DNA of 64,000 nt. It comes from Treponema sp. (GTDB taxonomy: Bacteria > Spirochaetota > Spirochaetia > Treponematales > Treponemataceae). The stretch covers positions 1 through 64,000 of the forward strand of contig JAFLSQ010000006.1 of NCBI GenBank assembly GCA_022510865.1, in the 5' to 3' direction. This document shows, piece by piece, positions 25,579-34,031 of this stretch (positions within the stretch are counted from its first letter, which is position 1; each line of letters begins with the position of its first letter). The translations under genes and the position numbers were made by a program. The notes under the pieces are model-generated. The model was not told the DNA's origin. It ran no database searches and saw nothing but the letters and a program-made list of their open reading frames with translations.

Positions 25579-26217
25579 ATGAACGAAGCGATTGTAAAAC
25601 GAAACGCCCTTCTTGGGCAGAAAGTTGTTGAGGCGCTGACCAGGCGTCATTTTGAGGCATATTACGCCGGCAGCAGGGAGGAAGCCCTTGCAAAGGCCCT
25701 TGAGCTGATTCCAAAAAACCACAGCGTGGGATGGGGCGGCTCTGTGAGCGTGGATGAGCTTGGACTTAAAGCCGTGCTCGAAGAGAGAGGGTATACTTTA
25801 ATAGACAGGAGCAGGGCTAAAAATCGCGAGGAATCCCTTGAGATTATGCGACAGGCTCTTGTGTGCGGCACTTTCCTTATGAGCGCGAACGCAATCACAG
25901 AGGACGGCGAGCTTGTCAACATCGACGGAAACGGCAACCGTCTGGCCGCTCTGTGCTTCGGCCCGCAGAACGTCCTTGTAATCGCGGGGATGAACAAAGT
26001 TGTCCGCGACCTGGACGCGGCATGGTCACGCGCGCGAAATTACGCCGCACCGGTGAACGCGCAGAGGTTCGGCCTTGACACGCCGTGCTGCAAGAACGGA
26101 AAATGCGGCGACTGCCTCTCTGAGCAGACGATATGCGCGCAGTTCGTGCGGACGAGGGTCTCGAAACCCGTGGGAAGAATCAAGGTGATTCTCGTTGACG
26201 AGGAGCTTGGATTCTAA
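25579..26217 (+). CDS. LUD-domain (LutC/DUF162-like) protein
   Basis: A stand-alone LUD-domain protein, a family that includes the lactate-utilisation proteins LutB and LutC. The catalytic details are not established for this subtype. The fold is visible through HSVGWGGSVSVDELGL near residue 50, SANAITEDGELVNIDGNGNR near 100 and VLVIAGMNKVV. A C-terminal Cys-rich patch (CCKNGKCGDC near 171-180) is typical of the short LUD proteins of anaerobes. There are 212 residues, and no lutA or lutB neighbours. The transcript is predicted to be leaderless from the promoter position. Confidence 0.85.
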   Translation: MNEAIVKRNALLGQKVVEALTRRHFEAYYAGSREEALAKALELIPKNHSVGWGGSVSVDELGLKAVLEERGYTLIDRSRAKNREESLEIMRQALVCGTFLMSANAITEDGELVNIDGNGNRLAALCFGPQNVLVIAGMNKVVRDLDAAWSRARNYAAPVNAQRFGLDTPCCKNGKCGDCLSEQTICAQFVRTRVSKPVGRIKVILVDEELGF

Positions 26218-26256
26218 GGTGCGGGACTGAAATCGGATTTCTGGTCTGGAAAGAAA

Positions 26257-26284
26257 GGCAGGAAAATCCGCTGATTTTTCTGCC
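26257..26284 (+). terminator. Terminator after the LUD-domain gene
   Basis: GGCAGGAAAATC pairs with GATTTTTCTGCC (one G-U) around CGCT, followed by TGAATTTTAATAAT. The 12-base stem and following T-rich stretch suit a rho-independent terminator. Confidence 0.6.
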
Positions 26285-26324
26285 CTGAATTTTAATAATA
26301 CTAAAGTTTTTCAGCAGGGCTGTA

Positions 26325-26362
26325 TTGCACAATGAAAATGTTTCTTGTATATTATTTGTGCA
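26325..26362 (+). promoter_or_regulatory. Promoter and inverted repeat ahead of the oxidoreductase operon
   Basis: TTGCAC and TATATT are 17 bases apart (26325-26353). A 7-base inverted repeat, TGCACAA (26326-26332) and TTGTGCA (26356-26362), has one half on the -35 and the other at the expected transcription start. That is a good layout for a repressor or activator site; the HTH-cupin regulators downstream are candidates. Confidence 0.5.
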
Positions 26363-26375
26363 CAGGAGGATTCAA

Positions 26376-26588
26376 TTGGCTAAGGGAAGACCTTTAATCA
26401 ACAAGGAGCGGTGCAAGGGATGCGGACTTTGCATCCGCGTTTGCCCAAAAAATATCCTTGAGATGTCCAAAGAGACGAACGGGCAGGGCGTGAGTTTCCC
26501 TGTATGTACTGATGAGGCAATCTGCATTGCCTGCGCATTCTGCGCCACAATGTGCCCGGACTGCGTGATTGAGATAGAGGCGGAATGA
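26376..26588 (+). CDS. vorD: 2-oxoacid:ferredoxin oxidoreductase, ferredoxin-type delta subunit
   Basis: A 70-residue 2[4Fe-4S] ferredoxin subunit that passes electrons between the TPP enzyme and soluble ferredoxin. The two motifs CKGCGLCIRVCP and CIACAFCATMCP carry all eight cysteines. The start is TTG at 26376, chosen because AGGAGGA lies 5 bases upstream. The ATG used by the ORF track (26325) lies upstream of the promoter -10. Its stop overlaps the alpha-subunit start. The exact oxoacid cannot be read from this subunit. Confidence 0.88.
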   Translation: MAKGRPLINKERCKGCGLCIRVCPKNILEMSKETNGQGVSFPVCTDEAICIACAFCATMCPDCVIEIEAE

Positions 26589-27646
26589 TGGCAGACAAAG
26601 TTTTGATGAAAGGAAACGAGGCGATAGGTGAGGCGGCGGTTCGCGCCGGATGCCGTTTTTATTTTGCGTATCCTATCACCCCGCAGAATGAGATTCCGGC
26701 GTACATGGCGAAGAGGCTTCCGGAAGTTGGCGGAACATTCCTTCAGGCAGAGAGCGAGCTTGCCGCAATCAACATGGTGATGGGCGCGAGCGCGGCGGGA
26801 GCCAGATGCATGACATCCTCATCCTCGCCGGGAATATCATTGAAGCAGGAGGGAATCTCCTATATCTCAGGCGCGCAGCTTCCGGCAGTCGTCGTGAACA
26901 TGATGCGCGGAGGCCCGGGCCTCGGGAACATCTCAGGAGCGCAGGGCGATTACTTTCAGGCAACGCGGGGAGGCGGAAACGGAGACTATCACGTTGTTGT
27001 GATTGCCCCGGGAACCGTGCAGGAGATGGCGGATTACACGCTCAAAGCCTTTGAGATTGCCGACAAATACCGCGTGATGTGCATGATTCTTGGCGACGGC
27101 TACCTTGGCCAGATGTCAGAGCCGTGCGTCCTCCCGGATTTCATCGAGAAATTCCCGGAGAAACCATGGGCGCTCACAGGAAAGCCCGCCGGCCGCAAGC
27201 AGAACAAACTGATGTCGCTGAAGCTCTCCGGCGTTGACGGCGAGCTTAACGCTCACACAAAGGCGCTCTTCGAGAATTATCAGAGGATTCAGGACAACGA
27301 GACTATGAGCGAGACTTTCATGTGCGATGACGCCGAGTTTGTCCTCACAGGATACGGAACATGCGCTAGGGTCTGCAAAAAAGCGGTGAAAATCCTGCGC
27401 GGTCAGGGAATCAAAGCGGGACTTTTCCGCCCCATCACGCTCTGGCCGTTCCCGGAGAAAGAGCTTGAGGCATCATGCGCGTCCGCAAAAAAAATCCTGA
27501 CGGTCGAGATGTCGATGGGGCAGATGGTGCAGGACATCAGGCTGTACTCAGGTCACAAAGTCAGCGATGTGGATTTTTACGGCGAGCCAGGCGGAATCAT
27601 TCCTTCGGTGGACGCTGTCATAGAGAGGGTTAAGAGCTATGTCTAA
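26585..27646 (+). CDS. vorB: 2-oxoacid:ferredoxin oxidoreductase alpha subunit, VorB-like
   Basis: The alpha subunit of an anaerobic CoA-acylating 2-oxoacid oxidoreductase. The start region MKGNEAIGEAAVRAGCRFYFAYPITPQNE is cut here to its key motif, GEAAVRAGC...YPITPQ, typical of the family. FLQAESELAAINMVMGAS and SSSSPGISLKQEGIS are also as expected. By general resemblance it is closest to 3-methyl-2-oxobutanoate (2-oxoisovalerate) enzymes, but 2-oxoglutarate or arylpyruvate is not excluded. It runs to 353 residues and overlaps both neighbours (delta by 4 bases, beta by 8). Two ATG codons in tandem make the start ambiguous by one residue. Confidence 0.88.
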   Translation: MMADKVLMKGNEAIGEAAVRAGCRFYFAYPITPQNEIPAYMAKRLPEVGGTFLQAESELAAINMVMGASAAGARCMTSSSSPGISLKQEGISYISGAQLPAVVVNMMRGGPGLGNISGAQGDYFQATRGGGNGDYHVVVIAPGTVQEMADYTLKAFEIADKYRVMCMILGDGYLGQMSEPCVLPDFIEKFPEKPWALTGKPAGRKQNKLMSLKLSGVDGELNAHTKALFENYQRIQDNETMSETFMCDDAEFVLTGYGTCARVCKKAVKILRGQGIKAGLFRPITLWPFPEKELEASCASAKKILTVEMSMGQMVQDIRLYSGHKVSDVDFYGEPGGIIPSVDAVIERVKSYV

Positions 27647-28427
27647 GAAATACGAATTTCCAAAATCACAGATTGACGTTCCCACCCATTACTGCGGTGG
27701 ATGCGGTCACGGAATCGTGCACAAGCTCATCTGCCAGGTGATTGACGAGATGGACATCCAGCAGGACGTTCTTCTGGTCGCGCCTGTGGGATGCGCTGTC
27801 TACGCATACAACTACATCGATGTTGACTCGTGCGAGGCGGCCCACGGCCGCGCCCCTGCAGTGGCGACGGGAATGAAGCGCGTCCACCCGGACAAGCTTG
27901 TAATCAGCTATCAGGGTGACGGAGACTTGCTTGCGATTGGAACAGCCGAGACCGTCCATGCGGCGAACCGCGGCGAGAACATCACCGTGATTTTCATCAA
28001 CAATGCGATTTACGGCATGACCGGCGGACAGATGGCCCCGACATCGCTTGTGGGTCAGGTGACGAAGACAACGCCGTTCGGACGCAATGCGGACGAGGTA
28101 GGCTATCCAATCCGTGCGTGCGAGCTTCTGAACTCTCTGGTCGAGCCGAAATACATTGAGCGGTGCGCGGTCTATGATGTCCAGCACATAAACAAGACAA
28201 AGGCCGCAATCAAAAAGGCGCTCACATATCAGAAAGAGGGGAAAGGCTACAGTTTTGTGGAGATTCTCTCGATGTGCCCGACAAACTGGGGAGTCGCTCC
28301 CACGGTTGCCGCGGACTGGGTAAAGGAGCAGATGGAGCCGTATTATCCGCTTGGAGTTTTCCGTGATGTGCCATCAGGAAATGTTCCCGAGGCGGCCACA
28401 CCAAAAGCGGGGGTAGTTACAAAATGA
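27639..28427 (+). CDS. vorA: 2-oxoacid:ferredoxin oxidoreductase beta (TPP) subunit
   Basis: The TPP-binding subunit. HYCGGCGHGIVHKL near residue 18 supplies cluster cysteines. The TPP/Mg motif is QGDGDLLAIGTAETVHAANRG shortened to GDGD...NNAIYGMTGGQ, and CPTNWGVAP is conserved near the C-terminus. It runs to 262 residues. Together with alpha, gamma and delta it catalyses oxoacid + CoA + 2 Fd(ox) to acyl-CoA + CO2 + 2 Fd(red). The reaction is reversible, so it can also carboxylate acyl-CoA to an oxoacid. The neighbouring acyl-CoA ligases make that reverse role attractive. Confidence 0.88.
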   Translation: MSKKYEFPKSQIDVPTHYCGGCGHGIVHKLICQVIDEMDIQQDVLLVAPVGCAVYAYNYIDVDSCEAAHGRAPAVATGMKRVHPDKLVISYQGDGDLLAIGTAETVHAANRGENITVIFINNAIYGMTGGQMAPTSLVGQVTKTTPFGRNADEVGYPIRACELLNSLVEPKYIERCAVYDVQHINKTKAAIKKALTYQKEGKGYSFVEILSMCPTNWGVAPTVAADWVKEQMEPYYPLGVFRDVPSGNVPEAATPKAGVVTK

Positions 28428-28975
28428 CGACAGAGATAATTTTCGCGGGATTCGGCGGGCAGGGCGTGATTCTGGCCGGAAAAATCCTCGCGCTTGCAGG
28501 AATGAGAGAGGACAAATATGTGTCGCACATCCCGTCTTACGGCGCGGAGATGCGCGGAGGCACGGCGAACTGCTCCGTAATCGTAAGTGATGAGGAGGTC
28601 GCCTCTCCTGTAATAGAGAAGCCGGATGTCGTGATTGCCCTGAACAAGCCTTCCATGACAAAGTTCGAGCAGTGGCTGAAGCCCGGCGGACTTCTGATTT
28701 ACAACTCGTCACTGATTGACATAAAGCCCGGCCGCACGGACATCCGCACTCTGGCGCTTCCCGCGAACGACATTGCCGCGCAGACGAACAATGCCCGCGG
28801 CACGAACATGGTCGCGCTCGGCTGTCTTGCGAAAGTGAGTCCCGGGCTGGTCAGCGGGGTCAAGCCGTTCGAATTCGCGCTGGACGAGGCAATCTCGGCA
28901 AGGAACAAGAAATTCAATCCTGTTAATATCGCGACGATTGAGGCCGCGTACAACAGGGATTATGAGATTAAATGA
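28424..28975 (+). CDS. vorC: 2-oxoacid:ferredoxin oxidoreductase gamma subunit
   Basis: The gamma subunit, which packs on the alpha/beta core. FAGFGGQGVILAGKILA near the start and SYGAEMRGGTANCSVIVSD are family signatures. The 183-residue length is normal. Its start overlaps the beta-subunit stop (ATGA), completing a four-gene operon in order delta-alpha-beta-gamma. The next gene, an HTH-cupin regulator, follows after only 38 bases and is probably co-transcribed. Confidence 0.9.
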   Translation: MTTEIIFAGFGGQGVILAGKILALAGMREDKYVSHIPSYGAEMRGGTANCSVIVSDEEVASPVIEKPDVVIALNKPSMTKFEQWLKPGGLLIYNSSLIDIKPGRTDIRTLALPANDIAAQTNNARGTNMVALGCLAKVSPGLVSGVKPFEFALDEAISARNKKFNPVNIATIEAAYNRDYEIK

Positions 28976-29013
28976 CTTCCGCATGAGAGTCACGCAGAAA
29001 AAGAGGTGAGAAA

Positions 29014-29589
29014 ATGAGTGAGAAAAATAAAATCGGGGCGAAAGTCAGGCTCGTCCGCGAGAGCAGGAAACTTTCGGTTGAGGATGTGTCGGAGCGCACG
29101 AATCTGAGCGTCCAGCAGATTTCAAGCATTGAGGACGGCTCTCTTGTCCCGAACCTCACGCCGCTGATTAAAATCGCGCGGGTTCTTGGGGTCAGGCTCG
29201 GGACTTTCATGGACGATGACGAGAACCTTGGGCCTGTGGTGACAAAATCCCAGGACAAGAAGGAAGTCACGAGGTTCAGCGACAGAGGAAACGCCGTGAA
29301 TTCCGACCTTGATTTCTACACGCTCGCGCACAACAAGGCGGGCCGTCACATGGATCCGTTCATAATCGATATTTTCCCCACGTCCGAGGAGGAAATCAAA
29401 CTCTCAACGCATGAGGGCGAGGAATTCATCTATGTGCTGGACGGCGAGGTTGAGATAAAGTACGGAAAGGACACTTACGTGCTGGAGAAAGGCGACTCAA
29501 TCTACTACGAGTCCATCGTGGCGCACCACGTTCACAGCCACGGAAGCGGGAACGCCAAGATTCTTGCCGTGGTCTACACACCCGCGTGA
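29014..29589 (+). CDS. HTH (XRE)-cupin transcriptional regulator, first copy
   Basis: A two-domain regulator. An XRE-type helix-turn-helix (residues 8-65; SVEDVSERTNLSVQQISSIE) is joined to a C-terminal cupin_2 barrel (about 110-190; STHEGEEFIYVLDGEVEI, KGDSIYYESIVAHHVHSHG). The cupin retains a His and Glu set able to bind metal or a small ligand. AGAGGTGAG precedes the ATG. Regulators of this form are common beside oxoacid oxidoreductase and acyl-CoA ligase genes, so an acyl or oxoacid effector is likely but not shown. Its stop is coupled to a small ORF. Confidence 0.88.
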   Translation: MSEKNKIGAKVRLVRESRKLSVEDVSERTNLSVQQISSIEDGSLVPNLTPLIKIARVLGVRLGTFMDDDENLGPVVTKSQDKKEVTRFSDRGNAVNSDLDFYTLAHNKAGRHMDPFIIDIFPTSEEEIKLSTHEGEEFIYVLDGEVEIKYGKDTYVLEKGDSIYYESIVAHHVHSHGSGNAKILAVVYTPA

Positions 29590-29792
29590 TGGACGACAAG
29601 GAATACTACAGCCTGACAAACCGACGCTCATCCTGGGCAGTGCGTCAGGCGTTGAGACAGCAAGGCAATCCGGACGCAAAATCCGCAGGAGACGCGGTAT
29701 CTGCTCTGCAATCATACAAAAATCTTGAGGTCAGGCAGGGCAGGGCGGACGCTGAGATGCTGACAGAAAAATCGGAGAGATTCAGCGGATGA
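29589..29792 (+). CDS. Possible small protein, unknown
   Basis: A 67-residue reading frame whose ATG overlaps the regulator stop (TGATG). It begins MDDKEYYSLTNRRSSWAVRQ and is hydrophilic, Gln/Lys/Asp/Arg-rich and without motifs. A strong stem-loop covers its stop. The gap between regulator and ligase would otherwise be an unusually long 240 bases in this tight operon, which argues for it being real. No family is recognised, so a chance ORF remains possible. Confidence 0.35.
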   Translation: MDDKEYYSLTNRRSSWAVRQALRQQGNPDAKSAGDAVSALQSYKNLEVRQGRADAEMLTEKSERFSG

Positions 29793-29811
29793 CACAGGTC
29801 TTGTCATCCGC
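29785..29811 (+). terminator. Strong stem-loop between the small ORF and the acyl-CoA ligase
   Basis: GCGGATGACA pairs perfectly with TGTCATCCGC around CAGGTCT, followed by CATTTTAAGGAG. It could be a partial terminator or an mRNA processing site that sets ligase expression apart from the oxidoreductase genes. Confidence 0.5.
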
Positions 29812-29831
29812 CATTTTAAGGAGCGGACTGC

Positions 29832-31478
29832 ATGATAGAATTGACTTTAAGCCAGTTGTTGCGTGAGAAAACAAAAGAGAATCCGGAGCATGAGTTCATG
29901 GTTTATTCTGACCGTGACCTGCGCTTCACTTATGCCCAGTTTGACAAACGTGTTGATGACATGGCCTGCGGACTTTATGCGATTGGCGTGCGGAAAGGCG
30001 ACAATGTCGGAATCTGGGCGACGAACGTCCCCGACTGGCTCACTTATATGTTCGCGTGCGCACGTCTTGGCGCGGTCGCAGTCACAGTGAACACATCCTA
30101 CAAACTGCACGAGCTTGAGTACCTTGTGAAGCAGGCGGATTTGACGACCCTCTGTCTTACCGACGGCGTCAAGGACTCAAATTATGTGGCGATGATAAAG
30201 GAGCTTGTCCCGGAGCTTGACGAGTACGAGCGCGGCTGCCTAAAATCCGCGAGGTTTCCTTATCTCAAGAACGTGGTCTTCATGGGACCCGAGAAGCACC
30301 GCGGGCTTTACTCCACGCCGGAGCTTCTGCTGCTCGGCCAGCACGTTGACATCGCGATTATCCATAAAATCGAGTCGGAGGTCTCACAGAACGATGTGGT
30401 GAACATGCAGTACACTTCCGGCACTACAGGCTTCCCAAAAGGCGTGATGCTCACAAGCCGCAACATCATCAACAACGGCTTCTCAATCGGCGAGTGTATG
30501 CGCTACACATCAAGCGAGCGAGTCTGCCTTCCGGTCCCGCTTTTCCACTGCTTCGGAATCGTCCTTGGCGTGATGGCTGTGCTGAGCCACGGAGCGACGC
30601 ACGTCCTTCTGGAAAGCTTTGACCCGCTGCTCGCGCTCGCGTCAATCCACAAGGAGAAGTGCACGGCAATCTACGGAGTGCCCACAATGTACATCGCCGA
30701 GCTGAACCATCCGATGTTCAGCATGTTCGATATGTCCTCGCTGCGCACGGGAATCATGGCGGGCGCGCTCTGCCCGGTTGAGCTGATGAAGCAGGTGATG
30801 GACAAAATGAACATGAAGGAAATCACATCGGTCTACGGCCTGACAGAGACATCACCAGGAATGACGCAGAGCCACTGGGATGACAGCCTTGAGGTGAAGG
30901 CCACGACAGTCGGACGGGAGCTTCCTGAGATTGAGGTGCGCGTGATTGACCCCGAGACCGGCGAGGAATGCCCGGTAGGAGTGCAGGGCGAGATGTGCTG
31001 CCGCGGCTACAACATCATGAAAGGCTACTACAAGATGCCCGAGGCGACCGCGGAGATAATCGACAAGGACGGCTTCCTGCATTCCGGCGACCTTGGCGTC
31101 AAAGGCGAGGACGGAAACTACCGCATCACAGGGCGCATAAAAGACATGATTATCCGCGGCGGCGAGAACATCTATCCGCGTGAGATTGAGGAATTCCTGT
31201 CGGCAATCCCGGAAATCAAGGATATTCAGGTGGCGGCCGTGAAATCAAAGCGTTACGGCGAGATTACCGGTGCGTTCGTGATTCTGCACGAGGGAAAAAC
31301 TCTCACGGAGCAGGACATCATCGAATTCTGCCGGGACAAGCTGTCAAAATACAAATGGCCGCAGCTCGTGATGTTCCTGGACGAATTCCCGATGACGGGG
31401 AGCGGGAAAATCCAGAAATTCAAGCTCACGGAGATTGGCACAAAATACAGGCGCGAGACTCTGAAAGTGGACGATTAG
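29832..31478 (+). CDS. AMP-forming acyl-CoA ligase, fatty-acid type
   Basis: It activates a carboxylic acid to its acyl-CoA via an acyl-AMP. The adenylation motifs are [16 protein letters not shown] near residue 195, [12 protein letters not shown] near 336, [28 protein letters not shown] and the C-terminal lysine motif TGSGKIQKF. The length is 548. The substrate cannot be read from sequence; by overall look it is a short- to medium-chain or branched fatty acyl ligase. AAGGAG lies 10 bases before the ATG. It is grouped with an HTH-cupin regulator and the 2-oxoacid oxidoreductase, suggesting joint handling of acyl-CoA/oxoacid pairs. Confidence 0.88.
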   Translation: MIELTLSQLLREKTKENPEHEFMVYSDRDLRFTYAQFDKRVDDMACGLYAIGVRKGDNVGIWATNVPDWLTYMFACARLGAVAVTVNTSYKLHELEYLVKQADLTTLCLTDGVKDSNYVAMIKELVPELDEYERGCLKSARFPYLKNVVFMGPEKHRGLYSTPELLLLGQHVDIAIIHKIESEVSQNDVVNMQYTSGTTGFPKGVMLTSRNIINNGFSIGECMRYTSSERVCLPVPLFHCFGIVLGVMAVLSHGATHVLLESFDPLLALASIHKEKCTAIYGVPTMYIAELNHPMFSMFDMSSLRTGIMAGALCPVELMKQVMDKMNMKEITSVYGLTETSPGMTQSHWDDSLEVKATTVGRELPEIEVRVIDPETGEECPVGVQGEMCCRGYNIMKGYYKMPEATAEIIDKDGFLHSGDLGVKGEDGNYRITGRIKDMIIRGGENIYPREIEEFLSAIPEIKDIQVAAVKSKRYGEITGAFVILHEGKTLTEQDIIEFCRDKLSKYKWPQLVMFLDEFPMTGSGKIQKFKLTEIGTKYRRETLKVDD

Positions 31479-31532
31479 CCAGCCGTCAACTTTAATTATA
31501 CTGAAATTCTTTAATAAATTTTAATTTTTCTG

Positions 31533-31561
31533 TTGAAATTCAGGCTGATTTCATGTAATAT
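31533..31561 (+). promoter_or_regulatory. Promoter of the second regulator-ligase pair
   Basis: TTGAAA and TAATAT are 17 bases apart, within an AT-rich 110-base gap. The regulator ATG lies 34 bases after the -10. TGAAATTC occurs twice, at about 31502 and 31534, as a direct repeat that might be a regulator site. Confidence 0.6.
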
Positions 31562-31595
31562 GCTCACGTAGCATTTACAAATTCAAGAGGTGATT

Positions 31596-32147
31596 ATGAA
31601 CGAGGAGATTAAAGCTGTAGCAGACCGTCTGATTGGTCTGCGTGAAATTATGGATGTGTCCGTCGAGGAGGCGGCCCGTGTCTGCGGAGTATCAGCCGAG
31701 CAGTACAAGGCGTTCGAGAGCGGAACCGTGGATATTCCGGTCGGAATCCTGCAATCCATGTCAAAAAAATATGGGATTGACCTTGGAACTCTCATCTCCG
31801 GAAAAGAGCCTCACATGCACTCGTACTGCCTTACAAAAAAAGACCGCGGGCTTTCCATTGACAGAAGAAGCGACTACAAATATCAGGCGCTGGCATCGGG
31901 TTTCCAGCACCGCAAGGCAGATCCGTTCCTTGTGACAATCACGCCGGAGGAGACAAAGGAAATCCACTTCAACTCGCATCCCGGGCATGAGTTCGAGTAC
32001 ATGATTGAGGGCGCGATGCGGCTTGTGATTGACGGCAAGGAGCTTACGGTGGAGGAGGGCGACAGCGTTTATTTTGACGCCACGAAACCGCACGGAATGC
32101 AGGCCCTGAACAACGCCAAGGCAAAATTCCTGGCGATAATAATCTGA
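31596..32147 (+). CDS. HTH (XRE)-cupin transcriptional regulator, second copy
   Basis: It has the same architecture as the gene at 29014. A degenerate XRE-type HTH (residues 5-55; VSVEEAARVCGVSAEQYKAFE) is followed by a C-terminal cupin (about 105-183; NSHPGHEFEYMIEGAMRLV, EGDSVYFDATKPHGMQA). AAGAGGTGA sits before the ATG at 31596; the GTG two codons upstream overlaps this ribosome-binding site and is rejected. The length is 183. It heads its own transcription unit with the second acyl-CoA ligase. The two regulators are clearly paralogous in layout but quite diverged in sequence. Confidence 0.87.
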   Translation: MNEEIKAVADRLIGLREIMDVSVEEAARVCGVSAEQYKAFESGTVDIPVGILQSMSKKYGIDLGTLISGKEPHMHSYCLTKKDRGLSIDRRSDYKYQALASGFQHRKADPFLVTITPEETKEIHFNSHPGHEFEYMIEGAMRLVIDGKELTVEEGDSVYFDATKPHGMQALNNAKAKFLAIII

Positions 32148-32188
32148 CTGTCTGGCAACAGCAGGAAAATCAATTTGAGGAAAATGAT

Positions 32189-33883
32189 ATGTTGGAAGAA
32201 TTTCTAGAGAGAACCGAATTCGCAGATTACGATGATTTTTTTGCGAACTACAAGATAAAAGTGCCGGAGAATTTCAACTTCGGCTATGATGTCGTGGACG
32301 CAATCGCGAAAAAGACCCCGGATGCCACCGCCTTCATCTGGTGCAATGACAATGACGAGGAGCTGCGCATGACGTTCGGCGAGCTGAAAGAGCGCACGGA
32401 TCGTACTGCCGCGTATTTCAGGAGCATAGGAATCAGGCGCGGGGATTTTGTCATGCTGATTCTGCAGCGCCGCTATGAGTTCTGGCTGTCAATCGTCGCG
32501 CTTCACAAAATCGGGGCGTCGGTCATTCCCGCGACTCACATGCTCACAAAAGAGGACATTGTGTTCCGCTGCAACGCCGCGTCAATCAAAGCGGTTGCCG
32601 CCGTGGATTACCGTGATTTGTTCAATTACATTGAGGAGGCGCAGAAAGAGTGCCCGTCGCTCAAGACGCTGGTCGCTGTGCCGCCGTTCGGAGTGGACGA
32701 GGGCATGAGCGCGGAGTTCAAGAAAAATCATCCCGCATGGCTTGATTTCACCGAGGGATGCAGGAATATCAGCGATGCCGCTCTGAGCGATTTTCACAGC
32801 CAGAAACGTGAGGAAATCAGCAGGAACGATGATATTCTTCTGGCATATTTCACATCGGGAACAACAAGCCATCCCAAGCTCGTGTCGCACAACTTTCTTT
32901 ATCCGCTCGGGCACATTGCGACGGCAAGTTACTGGCAGCAAGTTCAGAAAGGCGGACTTCACCTCACTGTGGCCGACACCGGATGGGGCAAGGCGGTCTG
33001 GGGCAAACTTTACGGCCAGTGGATTGCGGAATGCTCGGTTTTCATCTATGACTATCACGACAAATTCAAGCCGATTGACCTCATCAAGCAGATTGAGAAG
33101 CACCACATCACGTCATTCTGCGCGCCGCCGACAATCTACCGCTTCTTGATTCAGGAGGATTTGACAAAATACAATTTCTCAAGCTGTCTACATTGGTCTA
33201 CAGCAGGAGAGCCGCTCAGTGACGAGGTTTTCAATAAATGGAAGCAGATTACCGGCAAGGAAATCCGCGAGGGATTCGGCCAGACCGAGACGACGCTCTC
33301 GCTGTTCAATTACGGCAATGAGCGCATAAAGCCCGGAAGCCTTGGGAAACCCGCGCCGTATTATAACGTCACGCTGATTGACGAGGACGGCAACGAGGTT
33401 GTTGACGGTGAGGTCGGAGAGATTGTGGTCGATATGAGAAACGGCAACTTCCCCGGACTTTTCATGGAATATTTTGGCGATGAGGAGCGCACGAAAGCTG
33501 TGATGCATGACGGCTACTACCACACTGGCGACAACGCATGGCGCGATGAGGACGGCTACTTCTGGTTCACAGGGCGCAACGACGATGTCATCAAATGCTC
33601 GGGCTACAGAATCGGAACGTTCGAGGTTGAGTCAGTTCTGATGCAGCATCCGGCGGTGGTGGAGTGCGCTGTGACGGCAGCCCCGGATCAGGTGCGCGGT
33701 CAGGTTGTGAAAGCGACAATCATCCTTGCGAAGGACTATGAGCCGAGCGATGAGCTTAAAAAAGACATCCAGGATTTTGTGAAGCGGACAACCGCGCCGT
33801 ACAAGTATCCGCGAATAATCGATTTTGTGAAGGAGCTTCCTAAGACAATCTCCGGAAAAATCAAACGCAAGGATATAAAATAG
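32189..33883 (+). CDS. AMP-binding acyl-CoA ligase, ACSM/acetyl-CoA-synthetase type
   Basis: A second adenylate-forming ligase of a different subgroup from the gene at 29832. Its motifs are YFTSGTTSHPKLVSH (about 223; the usual final Gly is Ser), GFGQTETTLSLF near 357, HTGDNAWRDEDGYFW, GRNDDVIKCSGYRIG and the C-terminal KTISGKIKRKD. The GYRIG/ESVL pattern is like medium-chain (ACSM) and acetyl-CoA synthetase-like proteins. The length is 564. A small acid such as a branched short-chain or aryl acid is plausible. It is followed by a good terminator and paired with the second HTH-cupin gene. Confidence 0.87.
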   Translation: MLEEFLERTEFADYDDFFANYKIKVPENFNFGYDVVDAIAKKTPDATAFIWCNDNDEELRMTFGELKERTDRTAAYFRSIGIRRGDFVMLILQRRYEFWLSIVALHKIGASVIPATHMLTKEDIVFRCNAASIKAVAAVDYRDLFNYIEEAQKECPSLKTLVAVPPFGVDEGMSAEFKKNHPAWLDFTEGCRNISDAALSDFHSQKREEISRNDDILLAYFTSGTTSHPKLVSHNFLYPLGHIATASYWQQVQKGGLHLTVADTGWGKAVWGKLYGQWIAECSVFIYDYHDKFKPIDLIKQIEKHHITSFCAPPTIYRFLIQEDLTKYNFSSCLHWSTAGEPLSDEVFNKWKQITGKEIREGFGQTETTLSLFNYGNERIKPGSLGKPAPYYNVTLIDEDGNEVVDGEVGEIVVDMRNGNFPGLFMEYFGDEERTKAVMHDGYYHTGDNAWRDEDGYFWFTGRNDDVIKCSGYRIGTFEVESVLMQHPAVVECAVTAAPDQVRGQVVKATIILAKDYEPSDELKKDIQDFVKRTTAPYKYPRIIDFVKELPKTISGKIKRKDIK

Positions 33884-33900
33884 ACTAGAGCAATCTGCGG

Positions 33901-33931
33901 AAAGCGCGTCCTTAAAACGGGGATGCGCTTT
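33901..33931 (+). terminator. Rho-independent terminator after the second ligase
   Basis: AAAGCGCGTCC pairs with GGATGCGCTTT (one G-U) around a 9-base loop and runs into TATTATACC. The following roughly 100 bases up to the convergent rodA hold no further feature that I can see. Confidence 0.65.
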
Positions 33932-34031
33932 TATTATACCCCAAATTACTTATCATAATGCGCATTCTGTCTACCAAAGCACTGGAAAATCCCTTCCTCG
34001 CCCGGACAAGCAAGGCAATCCTCTTTTTGTT

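Noticed and set aside
24556-25722. 388-aa minus-strand ORF opposite the OmpA-domain gene
   Set aside because: Composition is Ser/Pro/Phe-rich mirror sequence of the Gly/Ser linker; the plus-strand gene has a signal peptide and OmpA motifs.
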